64,000 nt of DNA from Novosphingobium sp. FSW06-99 (GCF_001519065.1 NZ_KQ954264.1:58308-122307), one strand, 5' to 3'. Shown: positions 53,551 to 62,417, numbered from the stretch's first letter. Translations and numbers: made by a program. The notes: a model not told the origin generated them from the letters alone.

Positions 53551-54251
53551 TGCACGGCCTGCATCAGCCCGGCGACGCCCAGCACGCCGGTCACGATGAT
53601 CTGCACCCCGACACACAACAGCAGAAACGCCACCAGCCGCGACATCACCCGCGCCCCGCCCTGCCCGAGCAGCGCGGTGATACTGTCGGACGCGCGGTAA
53701 CAGATCCAGATCATCACCGCGATCGCCACCGCCGCCAGACTGAGCCCGCCGAAAAAACCCAGCGGGGCCAGACCATTGGTGGGCCGTTGCGATGACAGTG
53801 CGATGGCCACCGCGATCGTGCCCGGCCCAGTGGTCAACGGCATCGTCAGCGGGAAAAAGGTGATGTCTTCGGCATTGGGCGGGGGCTCTGCCTGATGCGC
53901 CTTGCGCTCTTCATGCGCCTCGGCCTGCATCAGCAGCCCCCAGGCCTGCACCGCCACCACCAGCCCCCCGGCAATCCGCAGCGCGCTAAGGCTGACACCG
54001 AAGAAATTGAGCACATAGCCGCCCAGCCACAGCGATGCGAGCAGCACGATCATGGCATAAAAGCCGATCCGCACCGCCATCTTCTGCTTTTCGGCGCGCG
54101 TCCGTCCGGCCGTTACCGCATCGAAGATCAGCGCCCCGCCCGGGGGATTGACGATCGAAAACAGCGCCGGAAACGCCAGCAGAAACGCCCCGATCGCGGT
54201 TTCGACGGGGATCGGGCTGAAATCCAACACGGCGCGGGCGTTCCGATCCAA
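53544..54251 (-). CDS. MarC family integral membrane protein
   Basis: ~235 aa, six predicted helices; FSIVNPPGGALIF and FPLTMPLTTGPGTIAVAI are the MarC/UPF0056 repeats. The start is unclear: the frame opens with TTG at 54251, and GTG/TTG codons near 54227-54230 would remove the first seven or eight residues. Function of MarC proteins is unknown; the name's link to antibiotic resistance has not held up. Confidence 0.85.
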   Translation of the reverse strand: MDRNARAVLDFSPIPVETAIGAFLLAFPALFSIVNPPGGALIFDAVTAGRTRAEKQKMAVRIGFYAMIVLLASLWLGGYVLNFFGVSLSALRIAGGLVVAVQAWGLLMQAEAHEERKAHQAEPPPNAEDITFFPLTMPLTTGPGTIAVAIALSSQRPTNGLAPLGFFGGLSLAAVAIAVMIWICYRASDSITALLGQGGARVMSRLVAFLLLCVGVQIIVTGVLGVAGLMQAVHH

Positions 54252-54327
54252 AGAGGAACTGACCGGTCCGAAATGAGACCGGTCAGATAGCGCTATGCAC
54301 TACCATCCCCCACCGGTTCAAGCAGGG

Positions 54328-55974
54328 TCATGCCGCAACCGGCACCTCTTCCGGCGGTAACGGCGCGCGGCCACGGATCGCATCGGCGATTTTTTCGGCA
54401 ATCATGATGGTCGGCGCATTGGTGTTGCCGCCGATCAGCGTGGGGATCACCGAGGCGTCGACCACGCGCAACCCTTTCAGCCCGATCACCCGGCACTGCG
54501 CATCGACCACGGCCAGCGGATCGCTGGCCTGCCCCATGCGGCAAGTGCCGACCGGGTGATAGATCGTTTCACCCCTGGCACGGATAAAGGCATCGATCGC
54601 GGCATCGTCGGCCACCGCCGGGCCGGGCATGATCTCTTCACCGCGAAAGGGGTCGAATGCGGGTTGCGCCACCACATCGCGCACGATGCGCACCCCTGCG
54701 CGCACCGCCCGGCGGTCTTCCTCGGTCGACAGGAAATTCATCAAGATCGCCGGATCGGCATAAGGATCAGCCGATGCAAGCGACACCTGCCCCCGGCTTT
54801 CGGGCCGCAACTGGCAGACATGCATGGTGAAACCGTCGCGCTTTACCTGCACTTTGGCGTGGTCCTGCATGATCGCCAGCACGAAATGAATCTGCAGATC
54901 GGGTCGGTCGAGATCGGCGCGCGATTTGAGGAACGCCCCGGTTTCCAGCCCGTTCTGGCGCCCCGGCCCTTTGCCCGTCAGCAGATATTGCAGGCCGACC
55001 TTGAGCTGACGCAGCCCTTTGGTGTCATTATAGATGGTGATCGGCTGGGTCGCTGTCCAGTTGAGCGACACGTCGAGATGATCCTGCAAATTGGCGCCCA
55101 CGCCGCGCCGTTCATGCACCGGTGTGATGCCCTGACCGGCCAGCATGATGGGATCGCCGATGCCCGACAGCATCAGGATCTGCGGCGACTGGAACGCACC
55201 GGCACAGACCAGCACTTCGCGCCGCGCGCGCGCCTGCTGCACCGGTTTGCCAGGCCCCGGGCTATATTCGACACCGCAGGCGCGGCCCTGTTCGATCATC
55301 ACCCGGTGGGTGCGCGCGCCGGTGACGATGGTCAGATTGGCGCGGCGCTCGATCGGCGCCAGATAGGCGCGCGCCACGCTCTGCCGCTGGCCATCGGCAA
55401 TCGTCAACTGATAGCGGCCAAAGCCTTCCTGATCGAACCCGTTGAAATCCTCGGTCAGCCGGTGCCCTGCCTGCCGCCCCGCCTCAAGACTGGCGCGATA
55501 GAGCGGATGATCAGTGCGTTCGCCCCAACCGACGTTGAGCGGCCCGCCCGCGCCGTGGAAATCGGATGCGCCGTCGATGAAATTTTCGGCACGTTTGAAA
55601 TAGGGCAATGTGTCGGCATAGGACCAGCCGTCGAGGCCCATCTGCCGCCACTGGTCATAATCGCGCGGGTGGCCCCGGATATAGACCATGCCGTTGATCG
55701 CCGACGACCCGCCCAGCCCCTTGCCGCGCGGTTGCCACAGGCGGCGGCCATCCATGTGCGGCTCGGGCTCGGTCCAGAATCCCCAGTTGTGCTTGCCCTT
55801 TGCCTTGATCAGCGTGCCGACCCCGGCGGGCATGCGCACCAGCACCGAGGTGTTGCGCCCGCCAGCCTCCAGCAACAGCACCCGCACCGCCGGGTCTTCG
55901 CTCAACCGCGCGGCCAGGACCGAGCCCGCGCTGCCCGCACCAATGACGATAAAGTCGAATTCGTTGCCCGACAT
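54328..55974 (-). CDS. GMC-family FAD oxidoreductase (choline/alcohol dehydrogenase-like)
   Basis: 548 aa. FAD-binding GAGSAGSVLAARLSE, GMC signature 1 around PRGKGLGGSSAINGMVYIRG, signature 2 GAFQSPQILMLSGIG, and the catalytic His in YHPVGTCRMG. Oxidises an alcohol to aldehyde; BetA-like but also similar to alkyl- and PEG-alcohol dehydrogenases. No betB neighbour, so choline is not favoured. Confidence 0.9.
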   Translation of the reverse strand: MSGNEFDFIVIGAGSAGSVLAARLSEDPAVRVLLLEAGGRNTSVLVRMPAGVGTLIKAKGKHNWGFWTEPEPHMDGRRLWQPRGKGLGGSSAINGMVYIRGHPRDYDQWRQMGLDGWSYADTLPYFKRAENFIDGASDFHGAGGPLNVGWGERTDHPLYRASLEAGRQAGHRLTEDFNGFDQEGFGRYQLTIADGQRQSVARAYLAPIERRANLTIVTGARTHRVMIEQGRACGVEYSPGPGKPVQQARARREVLVCAGAFQSPQILMLSGIGDPIMLAGQGITPVHERRGVGANLQDHLDVSLNWTATQPITIYNDTKGLRQLKVGLQYLLTGKGPGRQNGLETGAFLKSRADLDRPDLQIHFVLAIMQDHAKVQVKRDGFTMHVCQLRPESRGQVSLASADPYADPAILMNFLSTEEDRRAVRAGVRIVRDVVAQPAFDPFRGEEIMPGPAVADDAAIDAFIRARGETIYHPVGTCRMGQASDPLAVVDAQCRVIGLKGLRVVDASVIPTLIGGNTNAPTIMIAEKIADAIRGRAPLPPEEVPVAA

Positions 55975-56172
55975 GCCGATCCTGTCCCGATGTTCTGCTT
56001 ACTGACACTGTTATCAATAAGAACGCAACGCGGCGCAAGACGGTTTGCGGAGCCCCCTCATTGATCGCGCGGCTGCGGCGCGCTGCTATGGTATTTATAT
56101 GGCCTTCAACGCCGCACCATCCGTATGGGCTGGTAGGCGGGGCATGGGCAAAGCAGGGCTGGACCAGGGGCA

Positions 56173-57603
56173 ATGACAAACAGCGGCATCTCGGAACGCC
56201 TGCGTGCGCGATGGTTTGCCCCGCACCCGCTGGCGGTTTCCGCGCTGGTGCTGTTTGTCGCAACCAGCCTGGCGGTGCTGGGCAAACCGGTGCTGGGCGA
56301 AGGCTATGCCTCGCTGATCTTCGTGGTCGGCATCATGCTGATAGGCGCCATTTCGGGTGTCGTACGCGCGGTGACCACGGCGATTGTCGGGGCCGCGGCA
56401 TTCAATTTCTTTGTGGCCGCGCCATTGCTGCAATTCCGGTTCAGCAATGCCACCGATTTTGCGCCGCCACTGACCTTTCTGGTCTGCGCGATCATTTCGG
56501 GGGTCTTGTCGGGGCGACTGCGCGACCAGTCAAACCTGTCCCGGCTGGCCAATGCACGGCTGGAAAGCCTGCTCAATGCCAGCCGAGATCTCCAACCGGT
56601 GCGATCGCCCGAATCTTTGCGCGATGTGCTGGGCCATCATCTGGCAACGCTGGGGCCGCTGGCAGTCACGCTCGACTGGTTTGCCGAGGGGCAGCCGATC
56701 CCCGATCGGCGCGGCTTGCGCAAAGAGGCGATCACCGATGGCCGGACGATGCTCGGCGCGCTGGTCTATCACCCCGGCAAGGCCAGCGGCGAAGACATCG
56801 CCTTTGTCGCCGCGCTTGCGCGCCTGAGCAGTCTGGCGCTGACCCGGCTGCGCCTCGACACCGAAGTGGCCGACACGCGCGCGCTGGCCAAGTCCGAAGA
56901 GTTGAAAACCGCGCTGCTGTCGGCGGTAAGCCACGATCTGCGCACCCCGATCACCACGATCGGTACAGCCGCCGCCAGTCTCCAGTCATTTGGCACGCTG
57001 ATCGATGAAACCACCCGCGGCGACTTGCTGACGCGGATCGTCGAGGAATGCGAACGGCTGAACCATCTTACCGAAAACCTGCTGCAGATGAGCCGCCTGC
57101 AGGCGGGTGACGCGCACTTGTCGCGCAATGTGCTGTCCGCCCAGGATATGATCCGCCGCGCCATCGCGCGGTTGCGGTCGCAGAATGTGCGGCGCACGTT
57201 CGTTGTCGACGTCCCGCGCGAAGACATGCTGGTGGTCGCCGATACCGCGTTGTTCGAACTCGCGCTCGGCAATGTCCTGCAGAATGCCGTGAAATTCAGC
57301 GGCGATGGCTCCACCATCACCGCGACATGCCGGGCGCACGATGCCGATTGCACGATCACCATCACCGACCAGGGCATTGGTGTACCCGCCAACGAACAGA
57401 CCCGGGTGTTCGAACGGTTCTACCGCGCCAAAGGCCGTACCGATCACCGTCCGGGTTCGGGCCTTGGCCTGGCGATTGCCAAAGGCTTCGTCGAAGCATC
57501 GGGGGGCAGCATCGCCCTGACGTCCCCGGTGGACGACGGGCGCGGCACCGCGATCACCATCCGCATTCCCCGTGCACAAGAGGAACCCCTGCCATGCATT
57601 TAG
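56173..57603 (+). CDS. KdpD-like sensor histidine kinase lacking the KdpD N-domain
   Basis: 476 aa. Begins directly with the DUF4118 four-helix membrane domain (helices in residues ~20-115), a GAF-like linker, then HisKA with phospho-acceptor His254 (SAVSHDLRTPI) and HATPase_c (NVLQNAVKFS, GSGLGLAIAKGFVEASGG). Full KdpD has ~350 more N-terminal residues including a USP and Walker-containing part; these are absent. kdpFABC is not in the window. Overlaps the response regulator by ten bases. Confidence 0.88.
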   Translation: MTNSGISERLRARWFAPHPLAVSALVLFVATSLAVLGKPVLGEGYASLIFVVGIMLIGAISGVVRAVTTAIVGAAAFNFFVAAPLLQFRFSNATDFAPPLTFLVCAIISGVLSGRLRDQSNLSRLANARLESLLNASRDLQPVRSPESLRDVLGHHLATLGPLAVTLDWFAEGQPIPDRRGLRKEAITDGRTMLGALVYHPGKASGEDIAFVAALARLSSLALTRLRLDTEVADTRALAKSEELKTALLSAVSHDLRTPITTIGTAAASLQSFGTLIDETTRGDLLTRIVEECERLNHLTENLLQMSRLQAGDAHLSRNVLSAQDMIRRAIARLRSQNVRRTFVVDVPREDMLVVADTALFELALGNVLQNAVKFSGDGSTITATCRAHDADCTITITDQGIGVPANEQTRVFERFYRAKGRTDHRPGSGLGLAIAKGFVEASGGSIALTSPVDDGRGTAITIRIPRAQEEPLPCI

Positions 57604-58280
57604 GCCAGATCCTGCTGGTGGACGACGAGCCCGGCATCATCGCCTCGCTGCGCCCGGCGCTCAAGGCTGCCGGGCATGCGGTGAAAGTGGCCCGCAACGG
57701 CGAAGAAGCCATTGCGAGCATGGCACTTGGCGACAACGACCTCGTGCTGCTCGACCTGGGGCTGCCCGATATCGACGGCAAAGAGGTGATCCGGCAGATT
57801 CGCACCGGTTCGGCGGCGCCGATTATCGTCATTTCCGCCCGCCATCAGGAAAGTGAAAAGATCGCCGCGCTCGATGCCGGTGCAGACGATTACATCGACA
57901 AGCCGTTCGCGCTGGGCGAATTGCTGGCGCGCATCCGGGTCGCGCTGCGCCGGCACGAACGCCGGATCGCGCGGCCGACCTCGTTTGAATCCGCCGACCT
58001 GACGATCGATTTTGCCACCCGCGACGTGCGGTTGCGCGGCGAAGTGCTCAAGCTGTCGCCCAAGGAATACAACCTGTTGATCACGCTGGTCGAAAACGTC
58101 GGCCAGGTGGTGACGCAGCGGCGTCTGCTGGCCGCCGGCTGGGGCCGGTCCGACACCGACCCGCAATATCTGCGCACATATATCGGGCTGTTGCGCCAAA
58201 AGGTCGAACCCAACCCGTCGGACCCGCAGATGATCCAGACCGAACCCGGTGTCGGCTATCGCCTGACGATACCGGAGTGA
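57594..58280 (+). CDS. OmpR/KdpE-family response regulator
   Basis: 228 aa from ATG 57594. Receiver with Asp54 (LLDLGLPDIDG) and Lys103 (DKPFALGELLAR); C-terminal winged helix (LSPKEYNLLITLVENVGQVVTQRRLL, YLRTYIGLLRQK) typical of KdpE. Translationally coupled to the sensor. Promoter-side direct repeats at 58338-58357 are its likely target. Confidence 0.9.
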   Translation: MHLGQILLVDDEPGIIASLRPALKAAGHAVKVARNGEEAIASMALGDNDLVLLDLGLPDIDGKEVIRQIRTGSAAPIIVISARHQESEKIAALDAGADDYIDKPFALGELLARIRVALRRHERRIARPTSFESADLTIDFATRDVRLRGEVLKLSPKEYNLLITLVENVGQVVTQRRLLAAGWGRSDTDPQYLRTYIGLLRQKVEPNPSDPQMIQTEPGVGYRLTIPE

Positions 58281-58337
58281 CCGCGGATCATCAGGCATCG
58301 ATGACCATGCAGCAGTTCGACAGGTGTTGCCCATCGC

Positions 58338-58357
58338 CCTTTATATAACCTTTATAT
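58338..58357. promoter_or_regulatory. Direct repeats, candidate response-regulator site
   Basis: CCTTTATAT occurs at 58338-58346 and 58349-58357, an 11-base period, i.e. one helix turn, the usual layout of OmpR/PhoB/KdpE binding sites. It lies 155 bases before flp3, just after the KdpE-like gene. The stretch 58281-58512 is AT-richer than the rest and has no gene. Confidence 0.5.
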
Positions 58358-58512
58358 GCCGCAAAAGGCCCAGCTTTTTACGCTTATGAAACGACCAAGG
58401 TGACAATAGCATCCAACAGACGAACCGACGACCGAAGGCAGATAACATCGCAATCTGATCTGCGATCTTCATCTCGTCTACGAAAAAAATGGATCGATGA
58501 TTGGGGGTTTCA

Positions 58513-58704
58513 ATGCCAAAAGAATCAATCTTGGGACAAATCGCTTCGGATACGAGCGGTGCGACGGCAATTGAATACGGCCTTATTGCTGCACTTATCT
58601 CGGTCTCAGCGATTACCGCAATGGGGTCATTGGGCAACACGCTCACCAACACATTCACGTATGTGTCCAACCAGATGGCGACTGCGCAAACCGGCAAGTT
58701 GTAA
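58513..58704 (+). CDS. flp: Flp/Fap-type IVb pilin (flp3)
   Basis: 63-aa prepilin. Leader MPKESILGQIASDTSG, then ATAIEYGLIAALISVSAI; the tail TFTYVSNQMATAQTGKL resembles flp1 strongly. Start ATG 58513 follows GGGGG. Codon use differs from the window: ATT, CTT, GCT, GCA and TCA are frequent where neighbours use ATC, CTG and GCC. Confidence 0.9.
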   Translation: MPKESILGQIASDTSGATAIEYGLIAALISVSAITAMGSLGNTLTNTFTYVSNQMATAQTGKL

Positions 58705-58757
58705 GATCGGCGGTCCTGGGGCACATTACCGGGCGACATGATGGAACAGGGTGGGGC

Positions 58758-59258
58758 ATGAAGCAGGCATTGGTGATCTTCGGCGCAGGGCTGGCGGTGT
58801 GGTCGGGCAATGCATTTGCCGCCACCGGCAACACGTCGGCATCGGCGGGCAGCAGCAACGCCACTGTGATTGCGCCCATCGTACTTAGCCATACCGGCGG
58901 ATCGACGCTCAATTTCGGCAAATTCACGGTCGGCAGTGGCGGCACCGTGGTGGTCAGCCCGGCCGGCGCGGGTTCGACCACCGGCGGCGTGACATTTGTG
59001 CCCGGTTCGACCAACACCGCCGACGCCTTTTCGGTGAAGGGCGATCCCAGCCGCAATTTTTCGGTCAGCACGACAGGCGGCAATGTCTCTGCCGGATCGA
59101 CCAGCATGCCTTTCACCACGTTGCCGTCGGCGACCCAATCCACGCTCGGCACGTCGGGCACCGGCACATTTACCGTGGGCAGCACACTGACCGTGGGCAG
59201 CACGATTGTACCGGGCACGTACACCGGCACCTACACCGCCACCGTCACTTACGACTGA
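58758..59258 (+). CDS. DUF4402 secreted surface protein
   Basis: 166 aa. Signal peptide residues 1-21 ending AFA. The mature part is a Gly/Ser/Thr-rich, cysteine-free, all-beta sequence (ILSHTGGSTLNFGKFTVGSGGTVVVSP at its core) ending TYTATVTYD, as in DUF4402 proteins, thought to be fimbria-like or exported surface components. Lies 53 bases after flp3 on the same strand. Confidence 0.85.
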   Translation: MKQALVIFGAGLAVWSGNAFAATGNTSASAGSSNATVIAPIVLSHTGGSTLNFGKFTVGSGGTVVVSPAGAGSTTGGVTFVPGSTNTADAFSVKGDPSRNFSVSTTGGNVSAGSTSMPFTTLPSATQSTLGTSGTGTFTVGSTLTVGSTIVPGTYTGTYTATVTYD

Positions 59259-59368
59259 CCCCTACAGGGGCACGCACCAAGGACTAGGCGCTGCGTCGCG
59301 AAAGTGTCATCGTTGCTGCCTAACCGCTCGACGCTTGATCGCTTTTGCCGTGACTGGAGCCTGCACGC

Positions 59369-60688
59369 GTGGACAGCCGCCTTCGGCAAGCCTTGATGCG
59401 AGCCCATCCCGTCGTCCTGTCTGCGGTCGCCGGCAGCGCGGGCTTTGCCGCCTATTTCGCGATGTATGCGTTTCGCAAACCGTTTACCGCCGCGACATTC
59501 GAAAACGTACCGGGCTGGCACTTTGCGCTCGATTACAAGATCGCGCTGATCGTCGCGCAAGTGGCCGGGTATGCGCTGTCGAAATTTGTCGGCATCAAGG
59601 TCGTTTCGGAAATTCAACCGCGCCATCGCGCGGCGGCAATCCTGGGGTTGATCGGGGTGGCGTGGCTGGCGCTACTCGGGTTCGCGCTGATCCCGGCGCC
59701 GTGGAACATCGCCATGCTGTTCATCAACGGCATACCGCTGGGGATGATCTGGGGCCTGGTCTATGGCTTCATGGAAGGGCGGCGAACCTCCGAAGTGCTC
59801 GCTTCGATGATGTGTGCCAGCTTCATCCTGTCATCGGGGGTGGTCAAATCGGTGGGCAGTTGGCTGATGACCGACTGGCAAGTCGACCGGTTCTGGATGC
59901 CCGCGGCGACCGGTGTGCTGTTCATGCCGCTGCTGCTGCTGTCGGTGTGGGTGCTGCGGCAGTTGCCGCCGCCAAATGCGCGTGACGAGGCCGAACGGGT
60001 AAGGCGCGCGCCGATGACGGGTGATGAACGGCGCGAATTCCTGCGCGCCTATGCGCCGGGGCTGATCGCGATCATCTTTGCCTATGTCCTGCTGACCGCG
60101 TTTCGCGACTTTCGCGACAATTTCGCTGCCGAGATCTGGCGCGCGCTGGGGTATGGCGGCGAAGCGGGGATTTTTTCGGCGAGCGAACTGCCCGTCGCCG
60201 TGATCGCGCTGATCGGCATGGGGGCGGTTACCGTGGTGCGCAACAACCGGCGCGCGCTGATGGTCATCCATGCGATGGTGGCGGCGGGATTCGTGTTGCT
60301 GGGGCTGTCGACGCTGGCGTTCCAGATGCACCTGATTTCACCCCTGGTGTGGATGATCCTGACCGGGTCGGGGCTCTATATCGCCTATAATCCGATCAAT
60401 GCGGTGCTGTTCGACCGGCTGGTAGCCGCCAGTGGCCGCATCGCCAACGCCGGATTTCTGATCTACGTCGCGGATTCGGTGGGCTATCTGGGCAGCGTGG
60501 TGCTGCTGCTGTGGCGCAATTTTGGGCAGGCCTCGCTCGACTGGCTGCAATTCTTCACTGCCGGGGCCTATGTCACCAGCGTGGTCGGCACCGCCGCGAC
60601 GGTGGTGGCGGCGATCTATTTCTATCGCCACGCGGTCGATACCGGTAGACTGGCGCCGACTCCCGCTCTGCCGGTCGTCCCGGCATGA
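59369..60688 (+). CDS. DUF5690 family MFS-like membrane protein, probable phosphonate transporter
   Basis: 439 aa from GTG 59369 (GGAG ten bases upstream). About twelve helices; YFAMYAFRKPFTAATF, GYALSKFVGIKVVSE and FRDFRDNFAAEIW are the DUF5690/organophosphate-antiporter-like pattern. Its stop overlaps the TmpA-like gene start (ATGA), so it is in one operon with two phosphonate oxygenases. Inference: it imports the organophosphonate they degrade. Confidence 0.75.
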   Translation: MDSRLRQALMRAHPVVLSAVAGSAGFAAYFAMYAFRKPFTAATFENVPGWHFALDYKIALIVAQVAGYALSKFVGIKVVSEIQPRHRAAAILGLIGVAWLALLGFALIPAPWNIAMLFINGIPLGMIWGLVYGFMEGRRTSEVLASMMCASFILSSGVVKSVGSWLMTDWQVDRFWMPAATGVLFMPLLLLSVWVLRQLPPPNARDEAERVRRAPMTGDERREFLRAYAPGLIAIIFAYVLLTAFRDFRDNFAAEIWRALGYGGEAGIFSASELPVAVIALIGMGAVTVVRNNRRALMVIHAMVAAGFVLLGLSTLAFQMHLISPLVWMILTGSGLYIAYNPINAVLFDRLVAASGRIANAGFLIYVADSVGYLGSVVLLLWRNFGQASLDWLQFFTAGAYVTSVVGTAATVVAAIYFYRHAVDTGRLAPTPALPVVPA

Positions 60689-61857
60689 TCAAGGACCGGA
60701 TTGCGATGCTGACCCACACCCAAGCGCGACCACGCCTGCTCGACCAGGGCCAGGCGGTCGAACTCGATCTGGTTGGCGGCGCGCACCGCTTTCACGCGAT
60801 GTGGTTGCGCGACAACGCGCAGGATGCCGCAACGCGCAGCCCGGGCAACGGCCAGCGCCTGATCACACTGCTCGACATTCCGTCTGACACGCGGATCGCC
60901 AGCGCCGAATGGGTGGACGATTGCCTGCAAGTCCGCTTCGCACCTGAAGACAAAGTGGTCGAATTCGCCGCCGACTGGCTGCAGGCGCATTGCTATGACC
61001 GGCGTGGCGCGTGCGAGGCGGGCTGGACCAGCGGCATTGTCACCCGATGGGATGCAGACCTGGCAGGCACTCTGGTGGTGGCGCACTATGATGCGGTGCG
61101 CGACGATCCTGCCGCGCGTCTGAACTGGTTGCGGACCATCCGCCGCCGTGGCTTTGCCCGGATGACCGGCGTACCTGCGCTCGATGGAGCCCCGGCGGAG
61201 ATTGCCGCGCTGTTCGGCTATGTGCGCGAAACCAACTATGGCCGGATCTTCGACGTGCGTGCCGAGGTCAATCCCAGCAATCTGGCCTATACCAATCTCG
61301 GCCTTCAGGCGCACACCGACAATCCCTATCGCGACCCGGTGCCGGGCCTGCAGATCCTGGTCTGCCTGCAGAACGAAGTCGAAGGCGGGGATTCGATCGT
61401 GGTCGACGGCTTTGAAATCGCCGCACGGTTGCAGGCCGAAACGCCCGAAGGGTTTGCGCTGCTGACCAGCCATTGCGCGCGGTTCGAATATGCCGGGGCG
61501 CAAGGGGTGCGGCTGCGTGCAAAGAAACCGCTGATCGAATTGGGGCCCGATGGCGAATTGCTGGCGGTGCGCTTCAACAACCGGTCTGCCGCGCCGTTCG
61601 TCGACGTGCCCTATGAGGCGATGGCCGATTATTATGTGGCCTATCGCCGGATGGCCGAACTGGTCGAGGACCCAGCGCTGGCCGTGCGGTTCAAACTGGA
61701 ACCGGGCGATGCGTTCATCGTCGACAATCTGCGCGTGCTGCACGCGCGCAGCGCCATCACCAGCAGCGGCAACCGCCACCTCCAGGGCTGTTATGCCGAC
61801 AAGGACGGGTTGCGATCGAGCATCGCCGCGCTTGAAGCACAAGGGGCCAGCACATGA
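60685..61857 (+). CDS. tmpA: TmpA-like 2-oxoglutarate-dependent phosphonate dioxygenase
   Basis: 390 aa TauD/gamma-butyrobetaine-hydroxylase-type enzyme. N-terminal DUF971-like domain (MWLRDNAQDAAT), then the Fe(II) site His210-x-Asp212 and His353, with Arg364 for 2-oxoglutarate. TmpA hydroxylates 2-(trimethylamino)ethylphosphonate at C1 to feed TmpB. The GBBH N-terminal zinc cysteines are missing here. Alternative start 60706. Assignment rests on pairing with a PhnZ/TmpB-like HD oxygenase; alone it would be called a GBBH-like dioxygenase. Confidence 0.78.
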   Translation: MIKDRIAMLTHTQARPRLLDQGQAVELDLVGGAHRFHAMWLRDNAQDAATRSPGNGQRLITLLDIPSDTRIASAEWVDDCLQVRFAPEDKVVEFAADWLQAHCYDRRGACEAGWTSGIVTRWDADLAGTLVVAHYDAVRDDPAARLNWLRTIRRRGFARMTGVPALDGAPAEIAALFGYVRETNYGRIFDVRAEVNPSNLAYTNLGLQAHTDNPYRDPVPGLQILVCLQNEVEGGDSIVVDGFEIAARLQAETPEGFALLTSHCARFEYAGAQGVRLRAKKPLIELGPDGELLAVRFNNRSAAPFVDVPYEAMADYYVAYRRMAELVEDPALAVRFKLEPGDAFIVDNLRVLHARSAITSSGNRHLQGCYADKDGLRSSIAALEAQGAST

Positions 61858-62417
61858 TCTGCACCGACGATGATATCGTGGCGACGATCGCCGAAATCTT
61901 TACGCGGCGGGGTGCCGAAGCCTATCTGGGCGAAGCGGTGACGGTGGCCGAACATATGCTTCAGTGCGGCACGCTGGCGCAACAGGCCGGTGCGCCCGAT
62001 GCGGTGGTGGCGGCGGCGCTGCTGCACGATATCGGCCACTTCACCAGCGAGTTCGGGACATATTCGCCCGATGACACCATCGACCGGCATCATGAAGCAG
62101 CCGGGGCCGCGCTGCTGGCCCGCCACTTCCCGCCGCAAGTCGGGGCGATCGTCGGGCTGCATGTGGCGGCCAAGCGCTATCTCTGCGCGGTCGAGCAGAC
62201 ATATCACGCCGCCCTGTCGAAGGCATCGCAACACAGTCTCGATCTGCAAGGCGGCCCGATGACCGCGGACGAAGTCGCCGCGTTCGAGCATCTGCCTCAT
62301 TATCGCGACGCCGTGCTCGTGCGCCGCTGGGACGACGCAGGCAAAGTGGCCGGTCTGCCCACCATGACCTTCGACGATTTCCGCCCCCTGCTGGCCCGCG
62401 TGATCAACCCGGCATAG
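61854..62417 (+). CDS. tmpB: TmpB/PhnZ-like HD-domain mixed-valence di-iron oxygenase
   Basis: 187 aa. Residues line up with PhnZ as I recall it: gate Tyr24 and Glu27, metal ligands His34, His58-Asp59, His80, His103 and Asp161, with His62, Lys107 and Arg158 for substrate. PhnZ/TmpB cleave the C-P bond of a 1-hydroxyphosphonate with O2 to give phosphate and an acid (glycine betaine for TmpB). Overlaps tmpA by four bases. Not a nucleotide phosphohydrolase despite the HD fold. Confidence 0.82.
   Translation: MICTDDDIVATIAEIFTRRGAEAYLGEAVTVAEHMLQCGTLAQQAGAPDAVVAAALLHDIGHFTSEFGTYSPDDTIDRHHEAAGAALLARHFPPQVGAIVGLHVAAKRYLCAVEQTYHAALSKASQHSLDLQGGPMTADEVAAFEHLPHYRDAVLVRRWDDAGKVAGLPTMTFDDFRPLLARVINPA

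Noticed and set aside
58313..58327. LexA-like box near flp3 (GTTC-N7-GTTG)
   Set aside because: One core base is wrong and it does not lie at a promoter of a known SOS gene.
61854..62417. Ordinary HD-domain phosphohydrolase
   Set aside because: Tyr24, Glu27 and the spaced ligands fit the PhnZ/TmpB oxygenase pattern, and the partner gene is a TmpA-like dioxygenase.
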